In this document: positions 6,894-15,671 of the stretch, in pieces
How the letters are laid out: every line of letters begins with the position of its first letter
Position numbering within the stretch: the stretch's first letter is position 1
Origin: Methyloprofundus sp.
GTDB taxonomy: Bacteria; Pseudomonadota; Gammaproteobacteria; Methylococcales; Methylomonadaceae
Direction of reading: 5' to 3'
DNA length: 64,000 nt
Assembly (NCBI GenBank): GCA_016592635.1
Contig: AP023240.1
Location: 434,001-498,000, forward strand
Program-made: the position numbers and the translations under genes
The notes under the pieces: generated by a model
Databases searched by the model: none
Seen by the model: the letters and a program-made list of their open reading frames with translations, nothing else
Told to the model about the DNA's origin: nothing

Positions 6894-9791
6894 ATGATGG
6901 CAACTCCAACTCCTAGCTTACAAGAACTGGAAATGCGTGGTAACTTTATTCAGCGCCATATAGGCTGTAATCAACAGCAACGTGAGGCGATGCTGACAGA
7001 GTTAGGGCTGGAACGCTTGGAAGAGCTTATTGAACAAGCTATCCCTACTAATATTGTTAATGCCGATGCTTTAAAATTAACGGATACCATTAGTGAGCGT
7101 ACCGTGGTTGAATATTTGCGTCATATGCGCTCGCGTAATAAAGTGTTTACTTCACTGATTGGTATGGGCTATTACGACACTATTATGCCCGCGGTCATTA
7201 AGCGCAACGTGCTTGAAAATCCTGGCTGGTACACCGCTTATACGCCATATCAGGCCGAAGTTAGCCAAGGTCGCCTGGAAGCATTACTGACTTTTCAGCA
7301 AATGATTATTGACCTTACCGGGATGGCGATTGCCAATGCCTCCTTGTTGGATGAAGCGACCGCAGCTGCTGAAGCAATGGCGATGTCGCGCCGCTTGGCG
7401 AAGAGTACCTCGAATTGTGTCTTTATCGACCAAAACTGTTTCCCGCAAACGATTGCGGTATTGCAAACACGAGCAGAATCTTTCGGGTTTGCAGTGCGGG
7501 TCGGTAATCCGTACCAAGAGTTGGCACAACATGAATTTTTTGCACTATTACTGCAATATCCAGCCTGTAATGGTGAAATTAATGATCTGAGTGCTGCTGT
7601 GACTATTGCGCACGATAAAGCGGCACTGGTCACCGTGGCAGCTGATTTATTGAGTCTGGTTTTATTAACAGCTCCTGCTGAATTGGGTGCTGATATTGTG
7701 GTCGGCAGTGCGCAACGCTTTGGTGTGCCGATGGGCTATGGTGGTCCACATGCCGCTTTTTTTGCCACCAAAGATGAATATAAACGTTCAATGCCAGGGC
7801 GTATTATTGGCGTATCTAAAGATGTGCATGGCAACTTTGCTTTACGCATGGCCTTGCAAACTCGTGAACAACATATTCGCCGCGATAAAGCGACTAGTAA
7901 TATTTGCACTTCACAAGTGTTGTTAGCGGTTATCGCTGGTTTTTATGCCATCTATCATGGGCCGCAAGGTCTGTCTCTAATTGCCGGGCGCATACATCGC
8001 TATGCTCAGATTCTGGCACAAGGCTTACAGCAAGTAGGTTACGAAATTTTAACAGAACATTATTTCGATACTTTTGTGGTACATACACCCAGTAAGGCCA
8101 AGCGCTTTATTGCCAAAGCCCAAGAAGTTGAAATTAATTTACGTATGCTTGATACGGATCATATCGGTATCTCTTTGGATGAAACCACGAATCGATCTGT
8201 TATTCGTAAAGTTTGGCGTATCTTTGCTGGCGTAGTGGCTGATCAGCCTGATATTAATGTCTTAGATAAGGCTGTTGTTGATTGTATTCCAACAGAATAT
8301 CTGCGCCAGGGTGTGATCCTACAGCATGAGGTCTTTCATAAATACCACTCCGAAACCGAAATGATGCGCTATATGCGTAGGCTGGCACGTAAAGATATTG
8401 CCTTGGATCGTAGCATGATTCCATTAGGGTCTTGTACCATGAAGCTCAATGCTGCCACGGAAATGCAGGCGATTTCTGCTTATGAATTTAATGGTCTGCA
8501 CCCTTTTGTGCCACTTTATCAAGCGATGGGTTATCAGCAGTTATTTGATGAATTGGAAGAAATGCTCTGTGATTTGACTGGCTTTGATGCTTTTTCATTT
8601 CAGCCTAATGCAGGCTCACAGGGTGAATATACTGGCTTATTAGTGATTCGTAAGTACCACCAAGTGCGTGGTAATACACAGCGTAATATTTGTTTAATAC
8701 CCGCTTCTGCGCATGGTACTAACCCTGCCAGTGCGGTAATGGCGGGCATGCAAGTGGTGGTTTTGGCTTGTGATGAAAACGGCAATGTCAGCCTCGATGA
8801 TTTGCATAAAAAAACCGCTGAATATCATGATCGCTTGGCAGCATTAATGATTACTTACCCTTCCACTCATGGTGTATTTGAAGAAGCATTTCGAGAGATA
8901 TGTGATGTTATTCATCAGCATGGTGGCCAGGTTTATTTGGATGGTGCCAATTTTAATGCCTTAGTTGGCCTCAGTCGACCTGGAAAAATAGGTGCAGATG
9001 TCGCGCATCTTAATTTACATAAAACCTTCAGCATTCCACACGGTGGCGGTGGTCCAGGTGTAGGGCCGATTGGAGTAGGCCAACATTTGGCAGCTTATTT
9101 ACCCGAACACCCGCTGGTTAAAAATGTTAATCCTTATAAAACCGAGCAGGGTACTGTCGGTACGGTATCTGCTGCCCCCTGGGGTTCGGCCAGTATTCTG
9201 ACTATTTCTTGGGCTTATATTGCGATGATGGGTGCGCACGGCTTAAAGAAAGCCACTCTACAAGCGATATTAAATGCCAATTACATTGCTAGCCGTTTGG
9301 CACCGCATTATCCTATTTTATATAGCGGTAAAAATGGGCGTGTCGCCCATGAATGCATTATTGATTGTCGTGCGTTTAAAAAAGACTGGCATATTAGCGT
9401 AGATGACATCGCTAAACGTTTAATTGATTATGGCTTTCATGCGCCAACCATTTCCTTTCCGGTGGCTGATACCATAATGATCGAGCCGACCGAGAGTGAA
9501 GATAAAGTAGAAATTGACCGCTTTTGTGGTGCATTAATCAGTATTCGGCAGGAAATTAAAGCCATAGAGAATGGCCAAGCGGATCCTGAAAATAATGTGC
9601 TACATAATGCACCGCATACGCATGCATTATTATTGGATGATTGGTCATTTCCTTATAGTAAGCAACAAGCCTTCTTTCCGGATCAGCAGCAACATGATGA
9701 TAAATATTGGCCGCCTGTTGGGCGGATTGATAATGTTTATGGGGATCGGCACCTACAATGCAGTTGCCCACTGTTGTCGGAATATGAATAA
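6894..9791 (+). CDS. gcvP: Glycine dehydrogenase (decarboxylating), P-protein
   Basis: A 965-residue single-chain P-protein of the glycine cleavage system, close to the usual ~955. It decarboxylates glycine with PLP and passes the aminomethyl group to lipoylated H-protein. Both halves are present: the N-terminal half (RHIGCNQQQREAML, YTPYQAEVSQGRLEALLTFQ) and the catalytic C-terminal half with NLHKTFSIPHGGGGPGVGPI. In the latter, Lys ~710 is the Schiff-base lysine. GcvT and GcvH are not adjacent. No glycine riboswitch-like structure fits in the ~107 bp upstream. Start: ATGATG at 6894/6897 with GAGG just upstream. It is intact and ends in a convergent stem-loop. Confidence 0.96.
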   Translation: MMATPTPSLQELEMRGNFIQRHIGCNQQQREAMLTELGLERLEELIEQAIPTNIVNADALKLTDTISERTVVEYLRHMRSRNKVFTSLIGMGYYDTIMPAVIKRNVLENPGWYTAYTPYQAEVSQGRLEALLTFQQMIIDLTGMAIANASLLDEATAAAEAMAMSRRLAKSTSNCVFIDQNCFPQTIAVLQTRAESFGFAVRVGNPYQELAQHEFFALLLQYPACNGEINDLSAAVTIAHDKAALVTVAADLLSLVLLTAPAELGADIVVGSAQRFGVPMGYGGPHAAFFATKDEYKRSMPGRIIGVSKDVHGNFALRMALQTREQHIRRDKATSNICTSQVLLAVIAGFYAIYHGPQGLSLIAGRIHRYAQILAQGLQQVGYEILTEHYFDTFVVHTPSKAKRFIAKAQEVEINLRMLDTDHIGISLDETTNRSVIRKVWRIFAGVVADQPDINVLDKAVVDCIPTEYLRQGVILQHEVFHKYHSETEMMRYMRRLARKDIALDRSMIPLGSCTMKLNAATEMQAISAYEFNGLHPFVPLYQAMGYQQLFDELEEMLCDLTGFDAFSFQPNAGSQGEYTGLLVIRKYHQVRGNTQRNICLIPASAHGTNPASAVMAGMQVVVLACDENGNVSLDDLHKKTAEYHDRLAALMITYPSTHGVFEEAFREICDVIHQHGGQVYLDGANFNALVGLSRPGKIGADVAHLNLHKTFSIPHGGGGPGVGPIGVGQHLAAYLPEHPLVKNVNPYKTEQGTVGTVSAAPWGSASILTISWAYIAMMGAHGLKKATLQAILNANYIASRLAPHYPILYSGKNGRVAHECIIDCRAFKKDWHISVDDIAKRLIDYGFHAPTISFPVADTIMIEPTESEDKVEIDRFCGALISIRQEIKAIENGQADPENNVLHNAPHTHALLLDDWSFPYSKQQAFFPDQQQHDDKYWPPVGRIDNVYGDRHLQCSCPLLSEYE

Positions 9792-9809
9792 AAGCTACTA
9801 ATTTGGCAA

Positions 9810-9848
9810 GTGTAACAGGTGTATTGCCGTTGCTATCACCTGTTACAC
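9810..9848. terminator. Convergent stem-loop between gcvP and the Spy-like gene
   Basis: GTGTAACAGGTG (9810-9821) and CACCTGTTACAC (9837-9848) form a perfect 12-bp stem with a 15-nt loop between two convergent genes. It lacks a clear T tract on either side, but the position fits a bidirectional terminator. Confidence 0.55.
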
Positions 9849-9875
9849 TGTGCTCCATACTAGAAGCACTTTGGG

Positions 9876-10361
9876 CTATTTGCCAAACAGGAAGGCCATT
9901 GGTCTAGGTGGCTCAAATGTTGTACCGTTAGTCAGAAAGGCTAAGAAAGCATCAATGGATTCATCAATGAGTGCTTGTTGATCAGGCTCTAAAACCGAGT
10001 AAAGCTGATATTTCAAAGATTCTTTCCAGATAATCAGGGTTGTGATTAAGCGTCCTTGCGCTTGTGCTATTGCACGTATCGCATCTGCATCATAGTCAGC
10101 ATTGGTACGCGTTAATTGTAGGAGTTCATTGCGATTATTAAGCAGAGCAACAATAGAGGGAACTGCTTTGGGCAACTCCGTCATCAGAATTTCTTGCATC
10201 TCTTGCAGCTGTTCATCTGATACTTGGTACTTTTCGACTAGTTCGGCTGTGGTCGGTACTGTGTTTGGTAAATATATGTGACTTATATTTTCCAATATGC
10301 CAGCATTGACTTGCTGAGTCATTAATACGAATAATATTACAATAGGATATTTGCTGTTCAT
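9876..10361 (-). CDS. Spy/CpxP-like periplasmic protein (hypothetical)
   Basis: A 161-residue protein with a signal peptide (hydrophobic residues 6-17, cleavage after VNA~20) and an all-helical mature part. Segments 'VSDEQLQEMQEILM' and 'LEPDQQALIDES' resemble the LTxxQ repeats of the Spy/CpxP periplasmic chaperone and metal-sensor family, though the match is loose. It is divergent from an OmpR/EnvZ-type two-component pair, the arrangement seen for cpxP next to cpxRA, so it may be a regulon member or feedback partner of the kinase. The family call is tentative. Confidence 0.5.
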   Translation of the reverse strand: MNSKYPIVILFVLMTQQVNAGILENISHIYLPNTVPTTAELVEKYQVSDEQLQEMQEILMTELPKAVPSIVALLNNRNELLQLTRTNADYDADAIRAIAQAQGRLITTLIIWKESLKYQLYSVLEPDQQALIDESIDAFLAFLTNGTTFEPPRPMAFLFGK

Positions 10362-10473
10362 AGTTTTCTCTCAATTAGTTGTATATTTATAATGAAATAC
10401 ACATTGCACTTAATACTTTGTGTGTTAAAGATTATCCAGTGTAAATGTAAGAAAAGTTTGAGCAGAGCAAGCC

Positions 10474-10493
10474 AATTTGTAATAATTTGTAAC
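10474..10493 (+). promoter_or_regulatory. Tandem 10-bp direct repeats, candidate OmpR-family operator
   Basis: AATTTGTAAT directly followed by AATTTGTAAC at 10474-10493, 30 bp upstream of the response-regulator start and in the divergent intergenic region with the Spy-like gene. Two head-to-tail half sites at a 10-bp period are the typical dimer site of OmpR/PhoB-family regulators. This suggests autoregulation and shared control of both divergent genes. No experimental support. Confidence 0.5.
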
Positions 10494-10522
10494 AAATAAA
10501 CTAAAGGGAACAGGGTGGAACG

Positions 10523-11242
10523 ATGGCGGAATCAGTCACAAAATTATTACTGGTCGATGATGATCCGCGTTTGAGTAGCTTACTAAAACGCTATTTAGAA
10601 GAAAATCAGTGTTTGGTCACGGCGGTTGGCGATGCTAAGCAAATGGACAATAAGTTGCTGCAACAGCACTTTGATTTGCTTATTTTGGATTTAATGCTGC
10701 CTGGAGAAGATGGCTTAACAATCTGTAGTCGCTTAAGAGCAAGCGGTCAAAATATCCCCATTATTATGCTGACGGCGAAAGGGGATGATATTGATCGTAT
10801 TATCGGCTTGGAGATTGGTGCCGATGATTATATGGCTAAGCCTTGTAACCCAAGAGAGTTAGTCGCCAGAATTCGAGCACTATTACGGAGACAGCAACGC
10901 CCGATTTCAGCACAAGAATTTAATGAAGAAGTCTTTAGTTTTGGCAGCTTTTCCTTGCATGTTAATAAGCATGAATTACATACCGTAGAACAAATCATTG
11001 CTCTCACCAGTAGTGAATTTGCCTTTTTACATGCTTTGGTCACGCACCCACACCAGCCTTTATCACGGGAGCGATTAATGATATTGGCTCGAGGTAAAGA
11101 TCATGATGTATTTGATCGCAGTATTGATGTACAGATTTCCAGATTACGTAAGCTATTAGCTGATGACCCTAAAAAACCTAAATTAATTCAGACTGTTTGG
11201 GGTGTTGGTTATGTTTTTATCCCTCCTGAGGTAAGTACTTGA
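10523..11242 (+). CDS. OmpR-family response regulator
   Basis: A 239-residue regulator. The receiver domain covers residues ~8-120, with acidic pocket VDDD, phospho-accepting Asp ~56 in LLILDLMLPGEDG and the conserved Lys in AKPCNPRELVARI. The winged-helix DNA-binding domain covers ~140-235 and ends LIQTVWGVGYVF, the hallmark of OmpR/PhoB-type domains. It overlaps the kinase gene by 4 nt, showing co-translation. The sequence is closest to OmpR/CpxR-type regulators. The target stress cannot be deduced, but the divergent Spy-like gene suggests an envelope signal. Confidence 0.93.
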   Translation: MAESVTKLLLVDDDPRLSSLLKRYLEENQCLVTAVGDAKQMDNKLLQQHFDLLILDLMLPGEDGLTICSRLRASGQNIPIIMLTAKGDDIDRIIGLEIGADDYMAKPCNPRELVARIRALLRRQQRPISAQEFNEEVFSFGSFSLHVNKHELHTVEQIIALTSSEFAFLHALVTHPHQPLSRERLMILARGKDHDVFDRSIDVQISRLRKLLADDPKKPKLIQTVWGVGYVFIPPEVST

Positions 11243-12534
11243 GATTCTTGCCACAGAGCCTTTTTGCGCAAATCACCATCACGTTATTGGTGTTGTTGTG
11301 CATTAATGTCTCGCTTGCTTTTATTGCTTTACGCTGTTTAGTGATAGATCCAGGTGCCATTCAATTTGCCAATTCTATCGTTAGCCAGTTGCAATTATTG
11401 GCAATTGAATTGCGCCACCTTGATGCTCAGCAAGCAAGCCTATGGATAGGGAAAAACCTGCCTGATTCTGGTTACCTTATCCAACAATCTGCTGATGCAT
11501 TATCTAAACCACCTGCAATACGTTTTTATCAATTATTACAACAACAACTGGCAGCAGGCACACATGAACCCGTAGACATATACTTAAGTCATAACGGTGA
11601 ACAATCTTTACTATTAATGCAGCAGTCTTGGATGCAAGGTTATTGGTTAGGTATTCCTTTCCAGTCTTATCTACAAAACATTTATAACTTAGTCGCGATT
11701 GTCTTTGCTATCATCACATTGCTTAGTATTATTGTTGGCTACTTGATTGCTGTTTATTTGCTAAAACCCTTACAAGAACTCGGTAACTTGGCACAAGGCT
11801 TAGCGCAAATGGATGGCGAGTTACCCAAAGTATCGAGTACGGGGCCAAAAGAGGTGCGCCAAGTGAGTAACTTAATTACCGAGGCTGCCACACAAATGCG
11901 TCAGTTAGGGCAAGATCGCGAACTCATGCTGGCTGGTGTGTCACATGATCTCAGAACACCGCTTGCCAGACTGCGTATTGCTATTGAATGGATGCAGGAT
12001 GCAGAATTGCGCTTGGATATGCAACATGATATTGAAGAAATGGATGCAATTATTGCAGGCTTTATTGACTATACCAAGGCGGGCCAAAATGAACGTGCCC
12101 AAAATGTTGATATTGCTGATTTTCTACAGCAGTTAGTGAATGATTTTTATCGGCAAGGTTATGCAATCGAATTATTGGCTAATATGGATGTGCAAATAGC
12201 AATACGCCCCGTTGCGATTAATCGTTTATTAAGTAATTTGCTAGGTAATGCCTTTAAGCATGGTAAGGCACCTGTACAAATAAGAGCTTATATACAGCAA
12301 GGGCAATTACAAATATGGATAGAGGACTGTGGCGTAGGCATTGCTATTGAGAAAATTAATGCATTACTTGAGCCCTTTCGCCAAGGCAATATCGCGCGTA
12401 ATACAGAGGGAGCTGGGTTGGGTCTGGCAATTGCAGTGCGTATTGCGCACCTACATCACGCAGAATTATTGATCAAAAATAAGCCTGAAGGAGGGTTGCA
12501 AGTTGGTTTGATTTTTTCGGAGAGTTTAAATTAA
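11239..12534 (+). CDS. EnvZ/CpxA-type sensor histidine kinase
   Basis: A 431-residue membrane kinase. It has TM1 (~10-32), a periplasmic sensor loop of ~110 residues, TM2 (~150-175), HAMP (~175-225), an HisKA box AGVSHDLRTPLARLRI with phospho-accepting His ~235, then an ATPase domain with N box LLSNLLGNAFKHG, G1 EDCGVGI and G2 GAGLGLAI. The box is very close to that of EnvZ. It starts at TTG inside the end of the regulator gene (TTGA overlap) behind a GAGG site. The periplasmic loop has no recognised ligand fold. It is the partner of the preceding regulator. Confidence 0.93.
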   Translation: MRFLPQSLFAQITITLLVLLCINVSLAFIALRCLVIDPGAIQFANSIVSQLQLLAIELRHLDAQQASLWIGKNLPDSGYLIQQSADALSKPPAIRFYQLLQQQLAAGTHEPVDIYLSHNGEQSLLLMQQSWMQGYWLGIPFQSYLQNIYNLVAIVFAIITLLSIIVGYLIAVYLLKPLQELGNLAQGLAQMDGELPKVSSTGPKEVRQVSNLITEAATQMRQLGQDRELMLAGVSHDLRTPLARLRIAIEWMQDAELRLDMQHDIEEMDAIIAGFIDYTKAGQNERAQNVDIADFLQQLVNDFYRQGYAIELLANMDVQIAIRPVAINRLLSNLLGNAFKHGKAPVQIRAYIQQGQLQIWIEDCGVGIAIEKINALLEPFRQGNIARNTEGAGLGLAIAVRIAHLHHAELLIKNKPEGGLQVGLIFSESLN

Positions 12535-12548
12535 GCGGTGAAAAGCAT

Positions 12549-12620
12549 AGGATGAGCTGAGGAACGAAGTGCATCTTTTGGTGATGACTGTGTGCTTCCT
12601 ATCGTTAGCAGATCCTATTA
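12549..12620. repeat. Imperfect palindromic intergenic repeat
   Basis: The left arm TAGGATGAGCTGAGGAACG and the right arm ending CGTTAGCAGATCCTA are imperfect inverted repeats of about 30 bp each around a short core. The sequence resembles the dispersed 'GGATG...CATCC' palindromes seen elsewhere in the window but is more decayed. No open reading frame or promoter is recognisable in the rest of 12535-12815. Confidence 0.45.
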
Positions 12621-12815
12621 ATTTTCTTATAATAGTAATGTATAAGTTTACACATTGGATAATTAATTATCTCCACGCCCCTTAATTAAGTTAAGCAGTA
12701 ACCATATTTATCCTTTAATTGGGTTCAGCAGCCCAGTATTTATTTGCTTAAAGGGATATGCTGACAGTCAATCAGAAAGCATTATCAAAATTAATCACAT
12801 TAAATTTGCAGTGTC

Positions 12816-14060
12816 ATGAAACGAAACATATATTTCTCTTTTATTATTCTCATTCTTCTCATATTGACGGGATGTAAAACTGCGACTGTTTACAATATTA
12901 CTGATACTCAATTTTTGAATGAACAAAATTCGACACTAAACGAAGTGAGTTCTGCCGTGTTGGCCGCATGCAAAAAAACAAAGTGGCATGCAAAAGTATT
13001 ACAACCAGGCAAAATTATGGCAACCTACTCACATAGGAGTAATAAATTTAGTGCTGCTGTCATTATTGATTATGATCATGATTCTTATGCCATTCATTAT
13101 CTGCGTAGTCGCAATCTAAAATATAAGCTGGTTCCAACTAAGGACGCTGGAAAGTATGAGGGAGTGGCACAGAAAGCGAGCATACATAAATCTTATAATG
13201 TCTGGGTGAAAAGGTTGGCAAAAAGTATCAATAAGGAAATTTCTTTATTGCATACGCAGCAGTATAGCGATGCGGCGGCAGTCGTTTCAGTGAGCAATTA
13301 TAAAGTTAGCTCAAATCCTGTCAGAGCTACAGTTAAAACACAAAGTATTTGCTCTATCAAAGAACCAAGTATCATGGTTTCGGGGCGGGGATATATTAAG
13401 AGTTCTAGGGCTAATCTGCGTACTGGTGCAGGTACGCAATGTTCTATTGTAGGTGCTGTATCACAAGGAACCCCGATTTCTTTGCTTGGCAAAGCAGGCG
13501 GCTGGTTTTATATTCAATTACAAGAAGGGGATAACGCCTGGGTTTATAGTTCTTTGGTGACATTGGATGATGGTGCCTCTTTCGCAGATACTGCCGACAA
13601 TGTACCGTTACCTCCTACTCCACCATCGAAAAGAGTGTCTATTGCAGTCATTGAATTTAAAACGCTGAATAAACAAGCGCAAGAAATATCATTGGGTGAG
13701 CTTATTTCGGAAACCTTTACCTCTGCTTTGGTTAATTCCAATAATTTTAAGATTATTGAACGTGAACAATTGGATAAAGTTGTCAAAGAAATGGAGATGA
13801 CGCAAACAGGCTTTATCGAAACAACGGATGCGGTGGAGATAGGAAAAATGCTGCAGGCTGATGCCATTATTACTGGTAGTGTGGCGTTATTAAAAAACCA
13901 AATTCAATTAAATGCACGTATTATTGAAATAGAAAGTGCTTATGTTATTGGAGCTGAATCAGCCACGACCCAATACTCGTTAGATAGAATTAATCAGGCT
14001 ATTAATAATATTGTGTATAGTCTGTCACGTAAATTCATAGCTGCCAATGAATCAAAATAA
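12816..14060 (+). CDS. Lipoprotein with SH3 and CsgG/FlgO-like domains
   Basis: A 414-residue lipoprotein: signal peptide with lipobox LILTGC (Cys ~20). An N-terminal domain of unknown type covers ~25-150. A bacterial SH3 domain covers ~185-250 (SSRANLRTGAGTQCSIVGAV, GGWFYIQL, AWVYSSLV). The C-terminal CsgG-like fold covers ~270-405 (VSIAVIEFKTLNKQAQ, NFKIIEREQLDKVVKEMEM, QADAIITGSV). CsgG-type domains form or line outer-membrane assemblies and are also found in FlgO/FlgT-type flagellar and stress lipoproteins; SH3 domains often bind peptidoglycan. A peptidoglycan-to-outer-membrane anchoring role is inference. It is followed by a bidirectional terminator-like hairpin. Confidence 0.75.
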   Translation: MKRNIYFSFIILILLILTGCKTATVYNITDTQFLNEQNSTLNEVSSAVLAACKKTKWHAKVLQPGKIMATYSHRSNKFSAAVIIDYDHDSYAIHYLRSRNLKYKLVPTKDAGKYEGVAQKASIHKSYNVWVKRLAKSINKEISLLHTQQYSDAAAVVSVSNYKVSSNPVRATVKTQSICSIKEPSIMVSGRGYIKSSRANLRTGAGTQCSIVGAVSQGTPISLLGKAGGWFYIQLQEGDNAWVYSSLVTLDDGASFADTADNVPLPPTPPSKRVSIAVIEFKTLNKQAQEISLGELISETFTSALVNSNNFKIIEREQLDKVVKEMEMTQTGFIETTDAVEIGKMLQADAIITGSVALLKNQIQLNARIIEIESAYVIGAESATTQYSLDRINQAINNIVYSLSRKFIAANESK

Positions 14061-14108
14061 TAGTTTTGCATAGCTTAATGGTGATGAGCAAGGATTCATT
14101 ATTTTGAT

Positions 14109-14144
14109 CTGAGCTGGGCGAGGTTTTTGTCCCGTTCAGCTCAG
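14109..14144. terminator. Convergent terminator-like hairpin
   Basis: CTGAGCTG (14109-14116) pairs with CAGCTCAG (14137-14144), and the stem extends inward through GGCGAGG/TCCCGT. The position between convergent genes (lipoprotein and PEP-CTERM gene) with short T/A runs outside fits a bidirectional terminator. Confidence 0.6.
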
Positions 14145-14183
14145 GAAATTGATACTAGCTTTTGATTCGGGGAAACTTGAGCG

Positions 14184-14882
14184 TTAGTTTTGTTGCGAGT
14201 GTTTTTTGCGTTTGAAAAAGGTTGTTAACCCTAAGCCAGTTAGCAAAAATGCCGAAGGTGCTGGAACAGAAAGGGGAGCTAAGTCGCCTACCACAGTAAA
14301 ATTAGTGCCATCAGAATTATCATTTGATAGGTTTGGGTCAATCGCAAAATCAACGATGCTGCCTATGCCTATATTGATATCAAACGAGTAATTAACACCA
14401 AGCCCATCAGTACCTGTAATGCCTTGAGAAAAAACCTCTAAACCATCAACAAAAATATGCCCAATGATCCCTGTGCCACCGCTAAAATTACTTTTGGATA
14501 GGTTGCCATCTAGAGTCAGAGTGCCAATTGAGTCACTTGTCCAGCGTCTCACTGCCCAATGATCTATTGATTGTCTGCCTCCTGAGGTTGTTAAGCCGTT
14601 TGGGTGTCCGCCTGCTGCCGTTAAACTTGTCCAAAAGCCGCCCGTACCCGTTTGAACAGACCAAGTACTAGCACTGAATTGTGTCATTAGCTCAAAATCA
14701 CCAGGTGTGTAGGCATTTAAATCACCATTATAATAGCCATATGACCAATCATTTTGTCCTTGAGTGTTCGAAAACTCTGCTACTGAATCCATAATAACTG
14801 CACCATTAGCTATAAAGGGCATAAAGCCAATGATTAATGTTCCTTGAATGAGTGTTTGTTTGATGTAATTTCTTTGTTGCAT
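14184..14882 (-). CDS. PEP-CTERM-like surface protein 1
   Basis: A 232-residue exported protein: signal peptide (residues 1-28, IANGA), a beta-rich Gly/Thr/Ser-rich body, then a C-terminal sorting tail SVPAPSAFLLTGLGL followed by an FFKRKK basic end. That tripartite tail (proline motif, hydrophobic helix, basic cluster) is the PEP-CTERM signal handled by exosortase, here with VPAP in place of VPEP. The body carries no recognised enzyme motif. A second such gene lies directly upstream on the same strand with a 58-bp gap, possibly co-transcribed. Likely a surface or extracellular matrix protein. Confidence 0.8.
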   Translation of the reverse strand: MQQRNYIKQTLIQGTLIIGFMPFIANGAVIMDSVAEFSNTQGQNDWSYGYYNGDLNAYTPGDFELMTQFSASTWSVQTGTGGFWTSLTAAGGHPNGLTTSGGRQSIDHWAVRRWTSDSIGTLTLDGNLSKSNFSGGTGIIGHIFVDGLEVFSQGITGTDGLGVNYSFDINIGIGSIVDFAIDPNLSNDNSDGTNFTVVGDLAPLSVPAPSAFLLTGLGLTTFFKRKKHSQQN

Positions 14883-14940
14883 AATGTTATGTCAATATTG
14901 CGTTGAAAATGAAGGGGAAGGCCTGAAATGGGTAGTATGT

Positions 14941-15609
14941 TTATGCAGTGGGTACTTTTTTACGCATACCTGCAAAACCGACTAAACCACTCGCGATTAA
15001 CCAAATAGCCGTTGGTGCTGGTACGCTTACAGGCATGGCACTAAAGGTGAAATTATCAAACCCATATCCATCAGAAGTAGAAGTGGCTGTGAAAACAGCG
15101 CGTGCGATGATGCTTTCATCAGAAACTACTCCCCACCACTCGCCTGAGTCGCCGGATTCTGAGGTGCTTGATATAGTGAAATTTGATAGCAAGTTATTGC
15201 CAACATCAAATAAATCAACAGAAATTGGCGATGAGTTATCCATAAAATAAGCGCCTACTGAATTGACGCCTTCTGTAAAGATAGATGTAAATTGGCTAAA
15301 TTCATTATTATCAAAGGGTACGCGTACACCAAGGTTGCCCTTAGGTGTGGAGCCGAATAAATCGGTTCTGATAGTTAAAAATGGTGTGTCGCCATTCTCG
15401 GCGCTAAATGTAACGTTATTACTAGCTGCAAATTGATTGGTAAGGGAGTCATTATTAGATAAGGCTTCAAAGCCTAATATGTTTGTAATTTGCCCAGAAA
15501 TTGCGCTATTAAAACCAGATAAGTTATTATCAAAAGCATTAAAAGATGCTGCATTAACAGTGGATGCTTCTACACATAAAGCTAAGCATAAAATATGGTA
15601 TTTTTTCAT
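14941..15609 (-). CDS. PEP-CTERM-like surface protein 2
   Basis: A 222-residue protein starting MKKYHILCLALCVEA at 15609, behind a GGGGGA site; an upstream in-frame extension to 15702 lacks a signal peptide and crosses a terminator-like hairpin, so it was rejected. It has a signal peptide, an Asn/Ser-rich beta body, and a C-terminal VPAPTAIWLIASGLVGFAG tail followed by MRKK. This is a PEP-CTERM-type exosortase signal, again with the VPAP variant. It shares the tail style, not the body, with the next gene. A strong stem-loop sits in the 5' leader. Confidence 0.8.
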   Translation of the reverse strand: MKKYHILCLALCVEASTVNAASFNAFDNNLSGFNSAISGQITNILGFEALSNNDSLTNQFAASNNVTFSAENGDTPFLTIRTDLFGSTPKGNLGVRVPFDNNEFSQFTSIFTEGVNSVGAYFMDNSSPISVDLFDVGNNLLSNFTISSTSESGDSGEWWGVVSDESIIARAVFTATSTSDGYGFDNFTFSAMPVSVPAPTAIWLIASGLVGFAGMRKKVPTA

Positions 15610-15637
15610 TTTTCCCCCAGCGCCCATTGGTAAAAAA

Positions 15638-15671
15638 ATGCTCGACTTTGGGCGGGTTAAAAGTCGAGCAT
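15638..15671 (-). terminator. Terminator-like hairpin in the leader of PEP-CTERM gene 2
   Basis: ATGCTCGACTTT (15638-15649) and AAAGTCGAGCAT (15660-15671) give a perfect 12-bp stem. On the minus strand it is followed at once by seven T residues, a textbook intrinsic terminator. It ends about 29 nt before the start codon of the PEP-CTERM gene, with no other minus-strand gene nearby to terminate. An attenuator role is therefore possible. Confidence 0.6.
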
